From NCBI GenBank assembly GCA_963693285.1, contig OY848917.1, forward strand, positions 3,226,501 through 3,290,500: 64,000 nt of DNA. The letters are read 5' to 3'. The position numbers were made by a program, and so were the translations under genes. Below are positions 36,112 through 49,353 of this stretch, piece by piece (the first letter of the stretch is position 1; every line of letters starts with the position of its first letter). The notes under the pieces were generated by a model. That model saw only the letters and a program-made list of their open reading frames with translations. It made no database searches and had not been told where the DNA came from. The stretch comes from Xestospongia muta (lineage: Eukaryota; Porifera; Demospongiae; Haplosclerida; Petrosiidae).

Positions 36112-39100
36112 ATGGCAACAACCTCTATAACACAACCTTCATCTTTAGAATTAATACAAAGGTCATATACAGAGACACTAGAGAGTTTTAACAGTGTTGT
36201 CAAATTGGCCGAATATTTGGCGGGACTGGACTATGTCTCTATGGAAACAGTTGATCGATTGAACTTGTTGGAGGGTGAAGGAAGTGCAGGACTTGTGGAA
36301 GCCAAGGAGGTCTTGATCAACATCTTAATGTCATTGGGTGTAGTTAAATTTGCAGAAGTTAAGAAAAGCATTCGTGAATATTCAAAACTTAATAAATCAG
36401 AGTCTGGCACTGTCACTATCACATCTCCGTTGCCAAAATCTGTCCCTCAAAGTTATAAATCACCTTCCCCAGAGCCAAAAGAAAATGGGTTAGAATGTAA
36501 AGAGGGTGTATCTGGTAATGCGAAGGAGAAAGCTGAGAGACACCATCGTCATCGAGGACATGACAAGTCGTCTAGAAAACAACTAACAACTGAGGTTAGC
36601 CAATATAGTAGTATGTCTCTTACATTTAGATGTACGTATACTTGTGAACTGAAATAAAACCTACTACATTAAGGAATAGGGTAAATATTGGCATGGCACT
36701 AGTCCAAGACTCCACACATAATGTGTATTTATACATGTATACTTGATACGAGTGCTTCAAACCGTAACAAAATAGTATTAATGAAACCTCTATTGTTAAG
36801 ATCATTGGACATGAAAGACTAAAGTATGTGTAAGTATATAAATCTATTATTAGGTATAAAGGGATATACATAGATTACTTTAAACATTAAGGCTTGTATA
36901 TAAATACATTTAAATGTTAACTAACCGATTGGTTATACTCAAGAAATTAAAACATTGCTTATTGTAGGCATGCTTGTTTAATAGTGTTGTCTATGGTGGT
37001 GATGTCAGTAACCTTTCCATGTAGGATATGTCACAACATGTGATGTTTGACTGTTTACTGTTTTTTACCTCTTGATAAATACAGACATGTATGTTAATGT
37101 ATTGATTTTGTTGATAAAAGCATCAAGGACGTCATTCTTTGGGCATGTTAATCATTAGTGTTTCCTGTTTGTTATGTCAGAGTTCATTAGAGTTATATAA
37201 ATGTTTATGTCTATGCTTGTTTATAAGTACTTGTAAGAATAACAGTACATGTAACTAGTATAACAGTACACGTAACTAGTATAACTGTACATGTAACTAG
37301 TATAACAGTACACGTAACTAGTATAACTGTACATGTAACTAGTATAACAGTACACGTAACTAGTATAACTGTACATGTAACTAGTATAACAGTACACGTA
37401 ACTAGTATAACAGTACATGTAACTAGTATAACAGTACACGTAACTAGTATAACAGTACACGTAACTAGTATAACAGTACACGTAACTGGTAGTGCAGTTA
37501 GAACATGTACAGAATTCTAATCTTTACATAGTCAAAGGCAATGTTACGATAATAGTATATTAGTGAGCTGGAGATACACTGTAGTACGGAGGGACTAACT
37601 ATAGCATTCCAAAGGCAATGAGCATTAAATAAAAAGCAATGAGGCCAATAAACAAAACAGAGCTTGCTTAATTATCATAGTCAGTTATGTTGGCAAGTGA
37701 GACCAACCTGTACATTTAAGTCTTCTTATAAATAATCCCTCTTAAAGGGTATTTTCATGTTAAATGATAATAATATAATTACTGAAATGTGGTCAATTAA
37801 TCAAACAACTATTTTGTCTGGTATTAATAAATGCTATTTAATAATAATAAAAGTAGACACTACTAGAATAGCTCTTAGTAATATAAAACAAGTGTTTGCG
37901 TTTGACATAAACAACCTTAGCCCAAATTCCTATGTATGGAATTCATTATGATACTGTAATTTCCGCGATAACCTTTAGTAAACATTGGCTTAATGTGTGA
38001 AGTCCTTTAAGGGGGATAACAGAAATGTGATACTCCTCATAAATGCTACAAAGCTGTGACATAATTAGTTCTTTAGCATATGTAAATATTGATATATAGT
38101 TGTATATATAATATGAACACACCCACATACTCCTACACTCTTCACTTATAGATGGAATCCTTTGCTGTGTTCTTTTTCACTCTGATGCAAAAACTGACTT
38201 CATACTATGAGAAGTCCAACACTTTGAAGTCTCGTCTAACTTGGTTTCACCAGGACGTTCCTTCCTATGCTATTAGCAGATACTTTCCACGTTATGTATT
38301 ACGAGATTTACATGATGTAACAAGTGATGGGATTACTATCTCCGTGGAAACGCTGATGGAGTCATTCAAACAGTTGTGGGAGGCACAGCAAGATGGTGGC
38401 AGAGAGAAGAGGAAAGAAAATGATCAAGAGAGAGAGAAGTCAAAGGAAATAGACAGATTGACTAAAGAACTAGTTACTGTGAAAGAAGTTCTTCAAGTGA
38501 AAGAACGAGAACTAAAAGAGGTACAAATATTGATTTACTGTAACTTTTTGAAGAAGTAGGGACTAAGACGATAACATTTATGTTTTTACTTGTTGATTGT
38601 ATTTGTTTTACTCCAACAGATTCACGAGATTAATAATCAGTGGATGCTAGAGTGTTCTGACTTAAAACATGAAATAACTAGACTACAAAACCAAGGTGGA
38701 GAAGATGCTATGTTTGAGGTAGAAACTAAGGATGATGATATTGTTATTGTGCAGACTGGAAACCAAGAACAGCAAAAACCTACAAAAGAAGGTAATTTCA
38801 TCTTCCATATATGTGTGGATGGGTGGGGCAGTGATTGTATGAAACAACTCCTCATGTCAATATGCACATCAACTATATTAGCAGGTTGTCATTAATAAAA
38901 GTCACAATTACTATTTTTACATGATTGTTCTAAGAAGGATTACTTACCAACACTGGCACGACAATGTTTTGAACCAACTAAATTAAAGGCATTATACTTG
39001 GGTACAAAGGATAACACCAAATAATTCAGCTGGACCTTACAAAAAATGGACATTGCTTTCAATTGTGGCAGCATTATCTGGTGTTACTATTTTTATCCAT

Positions 39101-42100
39101 TTGTGTGTTCCTTTAAAAAGCTTGTTGCTTATAGTTTTAGCAAAAAGATAAGTACCTAGTGCTAAAAATAAGATGGCCTACATGTACATTCACTGATTTT
39201 CCATTAATACTCACTCCCTTGCTTTGCTCTTGTACTGATTTTGAAATATTACAAAATGCTTTTGTATTACAATTATTGTAGTTACCATGCTTCGGCTATA
39301 GTGTGCCATTTGCGTCAAAATTAAAATGGGAGTGGCTTATTTGTTGTGCTTCTTATGCTCAAGCATTTAGGCTTTAGTTTTAGGGTGGGGCCTAGTCACA
39401 GTATAGTAGAATGCCACTCCTACATCATTGTAACAGTCATAAATGTAATGTCATATTCAAAATTTCAACCCACGAAATTTATGTTCCAATCTAATGTATG
39501 GCATGGTGTTTGTGTCGATATTAAGTAATAGATTTATGGGAGTAGCTCACTACTGGCTTGTAAGTAACCTACGTATACAATCTATGATCGTAAGCTCAAA
39601 TGTTTATTGTCTATGTTTTAGGGTGGAGTCTTCTAACAGTATAGCACAATGCTAATGATACCACTCCTACATCATATATATATATATATATATAGTATAT
39701 ATGATAATATATATATAGTATATATAGTATAAAAATATAGTATAATGCTTACAATACTACTTCTACAATAATTTTGACACAAACAGCATGCCATAGTAAT
39801 GTAGGATTATCACTTTATTGATTTTATTCGTAGAGAGAGAGTCTAAGTTAACTGAAGCTCATCAGAAGACATCAGAACTTGAGTTTTGTATACAAAATAC
39901 CGTCAGTAGAGAAGAGTACCAGCATCTCTTACTTGAAGGAACTGAGGCTAAACAGAAATTGGAAGAGGTCAGTAGAATTCTCTTTCATTATCTGACACAC
40001 TGAAGTACTAGCATGAACCTATATATAACCCTTTATGTACTGTGTGAGGCATTTCACATAAGAATCAGATGCAATTCTAAATATGCTACACGTGATCATA
40101 GACTCTTTAGAATAATAAATTTTTCAAATCATATTCAAGTGTTCTTAGCTGATAAGACATAAATTATTCTTCACAGCATCCAAATGCACTGTCCTTGCCC
40201 CAACACGTACGACATTGAAACCACGTATGAATCCTTGAACTTTGACCATGAGCATCATAACTACACTTGCGTCCAGCTTTGCAATAGATGGTACAAGACT
40301 GTAAACCACAATTACAGAACGCATTCAAGGCTCTGATAAAGACGGTGTTGTGAGTAGTGTGACGTTTACGTGCACAGGGAACACAGCAACCGAGATGTTC
40401 GCCTGTAAAACAAATATGACAACAGAGGAACTCTTGTCCAACATAGTGTGTTTTCAAAAACGTGTATGTACATATGGAATCATTTTTACCAGCTATGACT
40501 GAGTTTCGAGATTCCTTCTATGGCAGCTTTGGACATCATGCTACACATGACTTTAGATTCTATAGTAATACATTTTGCGAATCACATTCCAGCCAATAAG
40601 ATCCTTGTATGTATGTGGAACTGCAAGTATGATAAACTACAACAACACACTTAAAATATCACAGCTTGTGCTTTAGGTATAAGCTTGTAATGTTAGTCTA
40701 TGAACAGAATGTTCCAAAGTTACAATCTAGTAGCTAAGGTTTATTGTGTCTTATAATTTCACAAGATATACTGATATTCAGCAACAAATTCCTTGTGATT
40801 AAGGTATACTATTTATCATTATCTTTCCTAGATGACTTCTGATTGTGAAGTCTTGAGAGCTAAAATACAAGCATTGGAAGATGAGCAGCAGTCATTGAAA
40901 GAGACAAATGAAGCCATTCTTTTGGAAATGGAGTCTCTGAGGAAAGAAAGTGAAGATGATAAGAACCACATTGAAGAATTAAAGGATCGAGTAGCAAATT
41001 TGAAGCTGAACATGAAGAGTAAAGAGGTATATATATATAATTACGTTATATAATATTAGATTGATTGTAGATGTAAATACACTGACTAAGAATAGGTCAG
41101 AAACAGAGGTTTGATTGGTTTGACAACGTTAAGACATATTGTCATGTATTTACACTAAAAGAGATTAGAGAATCAGTTTAGTAGGGTATGTCTGCGAGGT
41201 GGACTAGGATACAGCTGATAGTCTCCCTTCAAATGCAGAAAGGTTTGGTGTATTTGCAGGCCCAGTTCTACTGGTAATGACTGTCCTATTATCTCGAATC
41301 AGTACGGCTGATTAGAAGTGAGGGCCAATGAGGATTATCTTACCTCCTCTTACTCTAAATGTCTAAAATTTGCAGGCACTCTCTTGACCTGATCTGAAAT
41401 GGCCAGTGTAACAGTAGACTGTAGTAGATAAAGAGTATATTTACTTTGTTATTGTAGAATTACTATACTGCTATTCATTGTCTTCTTATCTTGTGTAGCC
41501 TTCTGTTCGAGAGATGGCTCACCTACTGGAAACGAATCGTACTTTGGACAACAAAGTAAAAGAGCTTGAAAATGTGCTTGAAGCAATTCAAGATGACAAA
41601 GCTGATCTCTATGATAAACTTCAGACGGTACAAAAAGAAAAGGAGTTAATACAACTAGATTTGGATAGTGTTAAAGATGAACTTGTAGCATATCAAACTC
41701 ATGTAAGGCTTACTAGATATATCAAAATATTGTACATTCAGATACTATCTTGTATGTCGTGTAATCAAGGAGCCATCCTGTGTATGTTATGATATAGCCA
41801 TTTTGTACTGTACTTCAATCAGTTAGCCTCATTATATTTTACAGATTAAATAGTACAAATAATTCAATGTAGCTCCTTCAATTGTCAACTATACACTCCT
41901 ATAGTCATTAGTGAAAGATGAGGAATAACTAACTAGATTTACCATTGCTACTACTTATGGTCGTCTCTTTTAACAGATTAAAGAGCTTGAATTAGGTCAT
42001 GGACAAAAATTGTTTCACCAAACCAAACCAAGCCACACCCACACTCCAGCATCCCCAAGAAGCACTAATCAGCCCTTTAATAATAAAAGGGACAACCCCT

Positions 42101-42228
42101 TTGATGCAAACTCAGAAGGGTACATGAGTTTTCGTTCCAAGCAGCGCCAGTGTCCTATGTGTAATCACGTCTTTATGACATTATCTGAACAAGAATTCAC
42201 CGGTCATGTGGCCAATTGCTTCCAGTAA
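36112..42228 (+). CDS. coiled-coil protein with N-terminal helical domain and C-terminal C2HC (UBZ/NEMO-type) zinc finger
   Basis: Seven exons (36112-36594, 38152-38520, 38620-38791, 39834-39967, 40832-41026, 41499-41702, 41977-42228) join in frame to 602 residues. Residues about 10-95 predict as a helical bundle whose spacing recalls a CARD/death fold (AEYLAGLDYVSMETVDRL ... VLINILMSLGVVKFAEV). A basic His/Arg/Ser linker follows, then a second helical region (about 162-240) and coiled coils (about 260-520). The C-terminus has CPMCNHVFMTLSEQEFTGHV and a final Cys, a C-x2-C...H-x3-C finger like those of NEMO, optineurin and TAX1BP1-type ubiquitin readers. Exon 2 starts with ATG right after the acceptor, so two transcripts are possible. 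The first donor (GAG|GTTAGC) is weak. A ubiquitin-binding adaptor role is inference; the death-fold reading is uncertain. Confidence 0.72.
37239..37490. repeat. 21-bp minisatellite, about 12 copies
   Basis: The unit TAACTAGTATAACAGTACACG has alternating CACG/CATG and ACAG/ACTG variants, in intron 1 of the C2HC coiled-coil gene. The minus-strand frame of Tyr/Cys/Thr/Ser repeats is an artefact of the unit length. Confidence 0.9.
40164..40539 (-). pseudogene. truncated, frameshifted copy of the UBR-box gene, antisense in an intron
   Basis: Minus-strand sequence from ATG 40539 closely matches the first half of the gene at 42659-43366, but a 2-base loss after codon 13 (CTCAGTC for CTCAAAGTC) shifts the frame. 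The copied part stops inside the second zinc finger, with TAA at 40164. It lies in intron 4 (39968-40831) of the plus-strand coiled-coil gene, about 2.1 kb from the intact gene. An internal ATG leaves a 97-codon frame, but with one and a half fingers and no known promoter it is probably non-functional. Confidence 0.8.
41027..41498. other. intron 5 of the C2HC coiled-coil gene
   Basis: About 470 bases, less AT-rich around 41180-41400 than its neighbours. No open frame or repeat structure was recognised; an old transposon fragment is possible. Confidence 0.3.
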
Positions 42229-42355
42229 AAACAGAGATCCTATAAATTACTATTATTAAGAGTGTAATGTAACAGAAATATTATTGTCTTTAATTATACT
42301 TAGTAGTTTTAATTGTTGTTTCGTTAATAAGTTTACCAAGTTTTGTTTTAGCCAG

Positions 42356-42388
<33 letters not shown>
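42356..42388. repeat. (TA)n microsatellite
   Basis: TA repeat between the convergent 3' ends of the coiled-coil gene and the UBR-box gene. Confidence 0.9.
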
Positions 42389-42393
<5 letters not shown>

Positions 42394-42658
42394 ATATCTA
42401 ACAACTGTGTTACAAAGCTAATTGGAAACACTAGATTTAAAAGGTAGCAGAGGGAGAGACTTGTAGCAAGGATCACGCAACGATGTCTGTTCTAATGACT
42501 ACACTACATCTGAATTTGAAGAGGGTTCTACCCAGTTTTTCCACAGTATAATAATCCAATGAAACATACTAATCATGTATAAAACAACACAATACTCATA
42601 ATTATAGTAAAAATAATAACAATGAATAGCACACAATAATAGCAAAAACATAATACAA

Positions 42659-43366
42659 TTACTCAGGTTTTGGTATCTTGCATTTTATAGCACAGGTAAT
42701 TGTTCCACAGTCACAAAATGACTTTATTGTACCTTTAAATGTTACCTTATGGTTGCTATGGCAACTCTTCATGCATTGAAAACAACACCCCTCGTCGGGG
42801 CTTGTAAAACAAGTATGACAAAAATAAAAAGGTTGTTTATGAAACTTTTTCCCTGTTAAATAAAATGTACAGATATTCGATTTATGACCATTGCGACCAC
42901 AATCACATAATGAAGGTCGTAACTCTTGTGATACAAGGTCATGCCCTAAATGACACCCTTTAGCACACTCTTCACAGCATCCAAATACACTGTCCTCTCC
43001 CCAACACGTACGACATTGAAACCACATCTGAATCCTTGAACTTTGACCATGAGCATCATAATTACACTTGCGTCCAGCTTTGCAATAGATGGCACAAGAC
43101 TGTAAACCACAATCACAGAACGCATTCGCCATTCCGATAGAGACGGTACTGTGAGTAGCGTGACATTTACGTGCACAGGGGGCACAGCAACCGAGATTTT
43201 CGCCTGTAAAACAAGTACGACAACGGAAGAACTCTTGTTCAACAAAGTGTGTTTTCAGGAATGTGTATGTACATACGGAATCATTTTTGCCGGCTATGAC
43301 TTTGAGTTTCGAGGTGCCCTCTATGGGAGCTTCAGGCATTATGCGCTCTTGCTTAACGGACATCAA
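42659..43366 (-). CDS. stand-alone triple UBR-box-like zinc-finger protein
   Basis: A single exon of 235 codons. Three tandem Cys/His-rich modules follow a short N-terminal tail. Each has the UBR-box pattern C-x2-C ... G-C-C-x2-C ... C-H-x2-H ... C-D-C-G: modules about 32-98 (CRTCFTGENLGCCAPC, FCDCG), 99-166 (CRTCWGEDSVFGCCEEC, LCDCG) and 167-231 (CHTCFTSPDEGCCFQC, FCDCG). In UBR ubiquitin ligases such a finger binds N-terminal degrons, and a related finger ends FBXO11. Here no RING, HECT or F-box is present, so it may act as an adaptor or decoy; this is inference. There is no signal peptide, so it is probably cytosolic or nuclear. It converges on the coiled-coil gene with about 430 bases between stop codons. 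A partial copy exists at 40164-40539. Confidence 0.8.
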   Translation of the reverse strand: MMSVKQERIMPEAPIEGTSKLKVIAGKNDSVCTYTFLKTHFVEQEFFRCRTCFTGENLGCCAPCARKCHATHSTVSIGMANAFCDCGLQSCAIYCKAGRKCNYDAHGQSSRIQMWFQCRTCWGEDSVFGCCEECAKGCHLGHDLVSQELRPSLCDCGRNGHKSNICTFYLTGKKFHKQPFYFCHTCFTSPDEGCCFQCMKSCHSNHKVTFKGTIKSFCDCGTITCAIKCKIPKPE

Positions 43367-44470
43367 TAAACTATCAGAAGACAGTCAATGTCTTGAGATG
43401 GTTTTTCACACCCACAAACGAGTCGATTTATTATAGTCTTAAGATAATTATAGACGCAGTCTATACTACTATATGGTCTATGTAATATTCAACAACCACA
43501 CCCACATTGCAATCTATTCTTCCATAACCACACCCAAAATGTATTATTAAAGATAATACGGTGAGGTTCAAAAAGGTGTATAAAATTATGAAAAGTATAA
43601 GTGAAAAATAACCATTTCTCATAATGATTACTATATGTCATGGATTTAACAATACTGAACAGTGATAATGACAACAATAGATATGTGATTACAATTGAAG
43701 TTATATATAGTAAAAGTACAAAAGACATAAAAAAATTTTTTATAATGAGCAAACTTAAAAAGGGACACCTGACTTCTCTCCTCATCAATCTCTGAAATGA
43801 GAAGAGATACAAGTTAATATGATATTGCAACATCAATCAATTAAATAATTATTGGGTGAGTTGCGCATATTTATGTAATCTTCCTCTCTTAGCGAAGAGA
43901 TTGGTAACAGCAGACTAACAATGTGTGTGTAGGTGGTAAAAGTTGTGCATTCATGTCCGTACAAATGGTTTAAACCATAGTATACCCAAAGATCACAAGA
44001 AAGTTACATGGAATAAAAATTTTATCCAATAAATCACAAGAAGTTTTAGAATCTTAAGAGAACACAGCGAATTGAAAGAGACTCGAGTCAAGACAAACAA
44101 GGCTATATGTGAGTACTCATGAAAGAGAGAGGGCCAGGAGAGCTGCAGAGACTAGTGAATAGGGAAAAGCTCAACTGTAACATCAATGTGCAAGATACAG
44201 AACTAGCTACAGTTGTAAATAACTATGAATTGGTGGTTTCTTGTCATCTCTTTTCTTATTCTTTAACAAAAACATGCTTATTAGTAACATTATAATAGCT
44301 TACAGCTGTACCTAGTCCTGTATCTTTAAAACTAAACTATAGACTTTAAATACCAATGCACACGAAAGCCAAACCATATAATAGGATTATAATAACAGGT
44401 GGGAGTGACCATTTGTACGTAAATGTACATGTAAGGTAAATGTATAGGTATGTTTTGATAACAAGATGGC
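43367..44470. other. intergenic between UBR-box gene and scaffold gene
   Basis: Should hold the UBR-box promoter and the scaffold transcript's 3' end. A 115-codon hydrophobic open frame at 43489-43836 (minus) has AT-driven composition and no recognisable domain, so I do not call it. Confidence 0.45.
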
Positions 44471-46882
44471 TTACGCAGCTTTAATGTCTTCCATGGAGCT
44501 ACCAGAATTATTACAAATAATAATAGAGCCGGTTGAACTACGACGAACTTTTCCCAATTGCTTCTGCAAAGTTTGTATTCTGTCCTGAACATCTTCATGA
44601 TCAGTTAATTCTTTATCCATATCTGATATACTGATGCTCTCAGTACGATGTAACGGAATTGTTACATCGCTATAGCTTGAGGAAGGTCCATGAACTTGAA
44701 ATTGATCTGAGTCACATGAGGAGTTAGTACGATGATGGATTGCTGTATTCAATGGTCGGAACAAATGAGGTAGAGTTTTGGCACCTTTTTCCACAGCATT
44801 CCCTCTTTTGAGTGTACGATTCCCTCCGCTACCAGCATAAGAACGACCATCTTCATCAGAGCTAGATGTATGCAAGTAACTAGGAGGTATGATAGGTGTG
44901 TGAAAGGGACCGCGCTGGAGAGTACCCTGAGAAGATAACGAACCAAATGGCAAATGAATAAGATTATCCATTGAGTCTATTAATAGAGAATCCAGTGACA
45001 TTGTGGAATAAGGTGAGCTCTCACCACCAACTCCAGAAAATGTTGTACTGGCAGTACTAGCAAAGCTATCCGACCGTCCAACAGAACTATTTAAACTAGG
45101 CATACGAGAGAGATGAGATGACAAGTTTCCAACAGTGTTAACATTGGTTTCATCTGATTTGTGTAACAGCTGTGTTTGTGCTACATCTGGAGTATAAAGG
45201 AACGAGTCACTGGGCTCTGTTAATTGTTTGGAGAAAACATGTGTACTGTCACTACTGTTAGGTTCAATAGATTCATTGCCTTTGTTCACCATTTTCTCCG
45301 TATCTTTTTCCTTTGCTTTACTAGAACCTTTACCGCTAAACTGTTTACTAGATCCTTTTCCTAAACGAAGCCCCAGATGGCTCCAAATACCAGACTTTGT
45401 TGAAGAACTTTCTCCTTTTGAAGATTTATCATTGCCACCTTTGTCCTTACCAACAGGTGGAAGGTTGTCTTCAGATGGTTTCTGCTCTACTTCAATATTT
45501 TCATGTTGACTCATCATTTCTCCAATTCCCTCGACTACATCTTTAGCATATTGTATAATTGAGTTGTCATCATGACTGGTAGGCTCATTGACTGGAGAAT
45601 GTACTTCGAATCTCATTGAGTCAGCACTGCCTGGTCGTTTCGGGGCTTTATGCTGTCTTGTCACTGAGAGAGGTAGAGTTGAAGATTGGTTGAGTGGTAT
45701 TGGTGGACGACTATCTGATGCACTAGAACCAGATGACAAATTTTTGAGACTGTCAGAACCAGCTGAGTGAGTACGTCGATGGCGTCTGATACGATTCTTT
45801 TGCGGGTGTTTAGAAGCTGTGTCATCTGCTTCAGTTAAATTAGCCCCACCTAATGATAAAGGTTATTAGTAGGAGTAGTCACATGATATTATTGAGTTAA
45901 CAATCACTTAGTTTAGGTACTTTATTGTGCTTAAGGAGTACCTTCGTCATCAGTGACCACTGAGTATCCAATGTATGGTCCATTACCTGCCCTAGGATCT
46001 GATTGTTCACTAAGGTTGAGAATGCTACAAGTATCACCATTTGTAGAGGAAGGGAGATGAATAAGGAAATCTCCTTCTACCATAAATGGTAAGTTATTTC
46101 TGTTACGAGCCTATGTAGAAAACAACTAATTCACATTGTGCTGTAATGTTATAAACCTGACCTTGGGATGGTTGGGATCTGCAATCATGTAGCGCGATGG
46201 ACGTGCTGACTCAGCAGAACTAGCACTGTGTGGCCGTGAAAATCTTGAGAGCTAAAAGTGAAGTGGCAGGCAATAAATGATAGTGAAAGTGAAACATAAC
46301 AAATCTACTCTGTGCTATAAAAGGTTAATTAATAAGTTAAGGTATTTTATTATAAAATGTGCAGTAGTAGCTGTTTTGCGTAAACTCACATGACTATAAG
46401 ATTTATGTTGGTAGCTGGTCATTCTTCCTTCACCTGTACCTGTTGACGAGGGAGGTTGGTGGAGTCCTTTGAGAGCATCTAACTGCTGTGTATCTATCTG
46501 ATGTTGAAGCTCAGATATATGCATATCCTTTTCTAAAATGGCCAGTTTAGTAGCTTCCAGCTAAAAAAAACATTAATTTAAAGTAGTCATTTTAATAAAA
46601 CTTGATTTGTTTTACTACAATGATAAAAGAATTTACTGATATATAATAATTACCTCAGATGCCATTTTCCTAATCTCTCTCTGCTCTCTGATGGAGTCTT
46701 GTGATCTTTTTAACATTTTCAACAAATCACCAGCTTCTTCAGCTAAAACAAAGACACAATTTAGCATTTAAAAGATAAAATTCACTTCATCAAACACCTC
46801 CGTGTGTCTACCAGAATGAGGTGTCTATAGTTATTTATTAAAGCTTCATCTATTAACAGTTTACTATATACATAACCAATCT

Positions 46883-46935
<53 letters not shown>

Positions 46936-49259
46936 ATGTATATGGATTTGTCATTTACCTTTTAATTGCTGTTCAATGAGTTGTAGGTTTAATCTCCTCA
47001 AGTAATCTCTCTCTGTGTGAAGTTCATCTCTGATCTGTTGATGATGACGCTCCATTTCTAATGTTTGACGCTGCAACAGGGCACTCTCTCGATGGACAGA
47101 CTCCAGTTTACTCTACAAGGAAAGATCAGTGCAATAAAATTTGATTGGGAACATGACACATGCTGTAGTAAAGTATATTATATGTATACATGCATGTAAC
47201 TGCTTACTACTCATTGCAATAGTAACAGACAAGGTGTGATAAACATATATGAATGAGGACAGATTTACATAGGTAATAAATACTATATAACATAAGTAAT
47301 GATAAATATTTTAATAAAGTTAAAGAAGATGTAGGAATGGCATTGCCAAAAAGGAAAGAAAGTAGGCAGGGATGAATATACTAATCCATACAAAATCCCT
47401 ACATGAGTATATAGTCAGATGGTATACGATTATCAGATGACATACAATAAATCCAGAATATGTACCACTGAAAATTGTATATAGCTGTACTTAATTTTAC
47501 TTTAAAGGTTTGTTAATTCCTAAGTACTCTTAAAATGCTTTTCTGTCATCGTAAGCTACTGAAAAAACTCTACGCATTTATGTGCAAGTGAGGGAGAAGG
47601 AAAAACAAGAACAAGTTGACTGTTTAGCTAGTTCTCTGTTCTCCACTTAACATTTTATAAGATTAAGGCAAATCATACCAGCTGTGAAAAGGCTTGGCAA
47701 TGAAAGGTACAATGTAGATCCTTAATTAAGCCTGTAAATCAATTTTAATAGATATTTTAAAGCATCGTTGTGTCATAGATCAAAAATGGCAGCCATTTTT
47801 TTCTGGGTCCATCCCTATATATTAAGTACTACCATGCTACAAACATTTACTGTACAATAAATTGATACATTCATAATACTGACCTGAAGTTGATTAGTCT
47901 GGAATATGTATTCATTCAATACAGTTTTCAATTGATGTACCTCCTCATTTTGAACTCGAATAAACTCGGCCAAATTACCACCATGACTACAAGACAATAT
48001 AAGTTAATAATAATAAAATTTTGTAGCACATGCACGTTGTATTTAAATCTTGTTTTTGTAAGTTTTTAAACACAGTGCTAAATGCTATTATGTGTATAGC
48101 ATTACATGTGTGCTCTGTTACAAGTTATAACAATATTATGCACACCACACAACTATATGTACATGTACCTTTGAAGTTGAAATCCATCTGGAACATTCAA
48201 AGCTTCCTGTATTGCTTGTTCCATTTGCTTCTTTAATTTGAATAGCTCAGACTCTGCATTGAGAGAGCGCTCCTCCAGCTCATGCATATACTGATCCTTT
48301 GTCAAAAGAGCACCAGAGTTCATCGCCACCTCCTCTTTTAATTCAAGAACTTGAGACTTTAAGAGTGAAAAACGACGATTGTGTTTTTCGTAGTCTTCCT
48401 TCATTTGAGCATCAATATCTCTTAATGCCATATCTCGTGCGTATACTTTGTCCTGCCAATTCTCGACTTGACGTTCCAAAATTATAATAGAATTCAATTG
48501 CTCAAGGGGCATCTCTCGTTGCCATAGCAACTTGAGGTTATCATGTGACTCATCCAAAGTTTTCAGGCACTGCTTGAGTTCTCTTTCAAACGTTAACAGG
48601 CTTTCCTGCAACCTGGCTACTTCACTATATCTGGAACTGAGGTTGTCTTGAACATGTTTAACGAGATCACTGATACTTAAGTTATCAGCATGCAGTTGAG
48701 AGACTTTTTCTCGTATTTGGAAGACAAAATTTGTAGATATAGGATTTACAGCCTGGGACTGTGAATTAGACCGGGCTCGGCCTGTACCAGATGTGGTACT
48801 TGAGTTGCCTTGTAGACTGGAGATGTATTCAGGAGAAAACTGCTGCAACACAGGAGGAAGACTGCCATAGTTAGAAGATGCTGACCGACCTAATGCAGCT
48901 GTACGTCCAGATACCTCCTCTGAAGATCTTGTAGATAGCAGTGTTTGTATGTCATCGTGTTTCTTTAACACGCGTTCTAATATTTCACCAACTGGACTTA
49001 GGCTGCCACCAGACCCAGTTAAATTTGCTTTCAAACCTGCCAAGTTCTCTTCTTGAGTATGAACTTGTGTTTCTAACAACGTGAGAGAATGTTTGAATTG
49101 TTCAATTGCCTTCAGAGATTCTGGTATAAAAGATAATTTATATTGAAGCTGATCATTTTCTTTGGCAGTTGCAGCAATTTTAGCATCAGCATCAACAAGT
49201 TTCCTTGTAAACATATCCTCCATGCCACGAATACGATCCTGTAAAGACGAATTTTCTTC

Positions 49260-49353
<94 letters not shown>

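Noticed and set aside
37221..37481. Minus-strand frame of repeating Tyr/Cys/Thr/Ser residues
   Set aside because: Produced by a 21-bp minisatellite whose length is a multiple of three; it lies in an intron and has no start context or splice support.
43489..43836. 115-codon hydrophobic frame, possible membrane protein
   Set aside because: Composition (Phe/Leu/Ile/Tyr) follows from AT-rich DNA; no domain, no splice partners, and no similarity to anything in the window.
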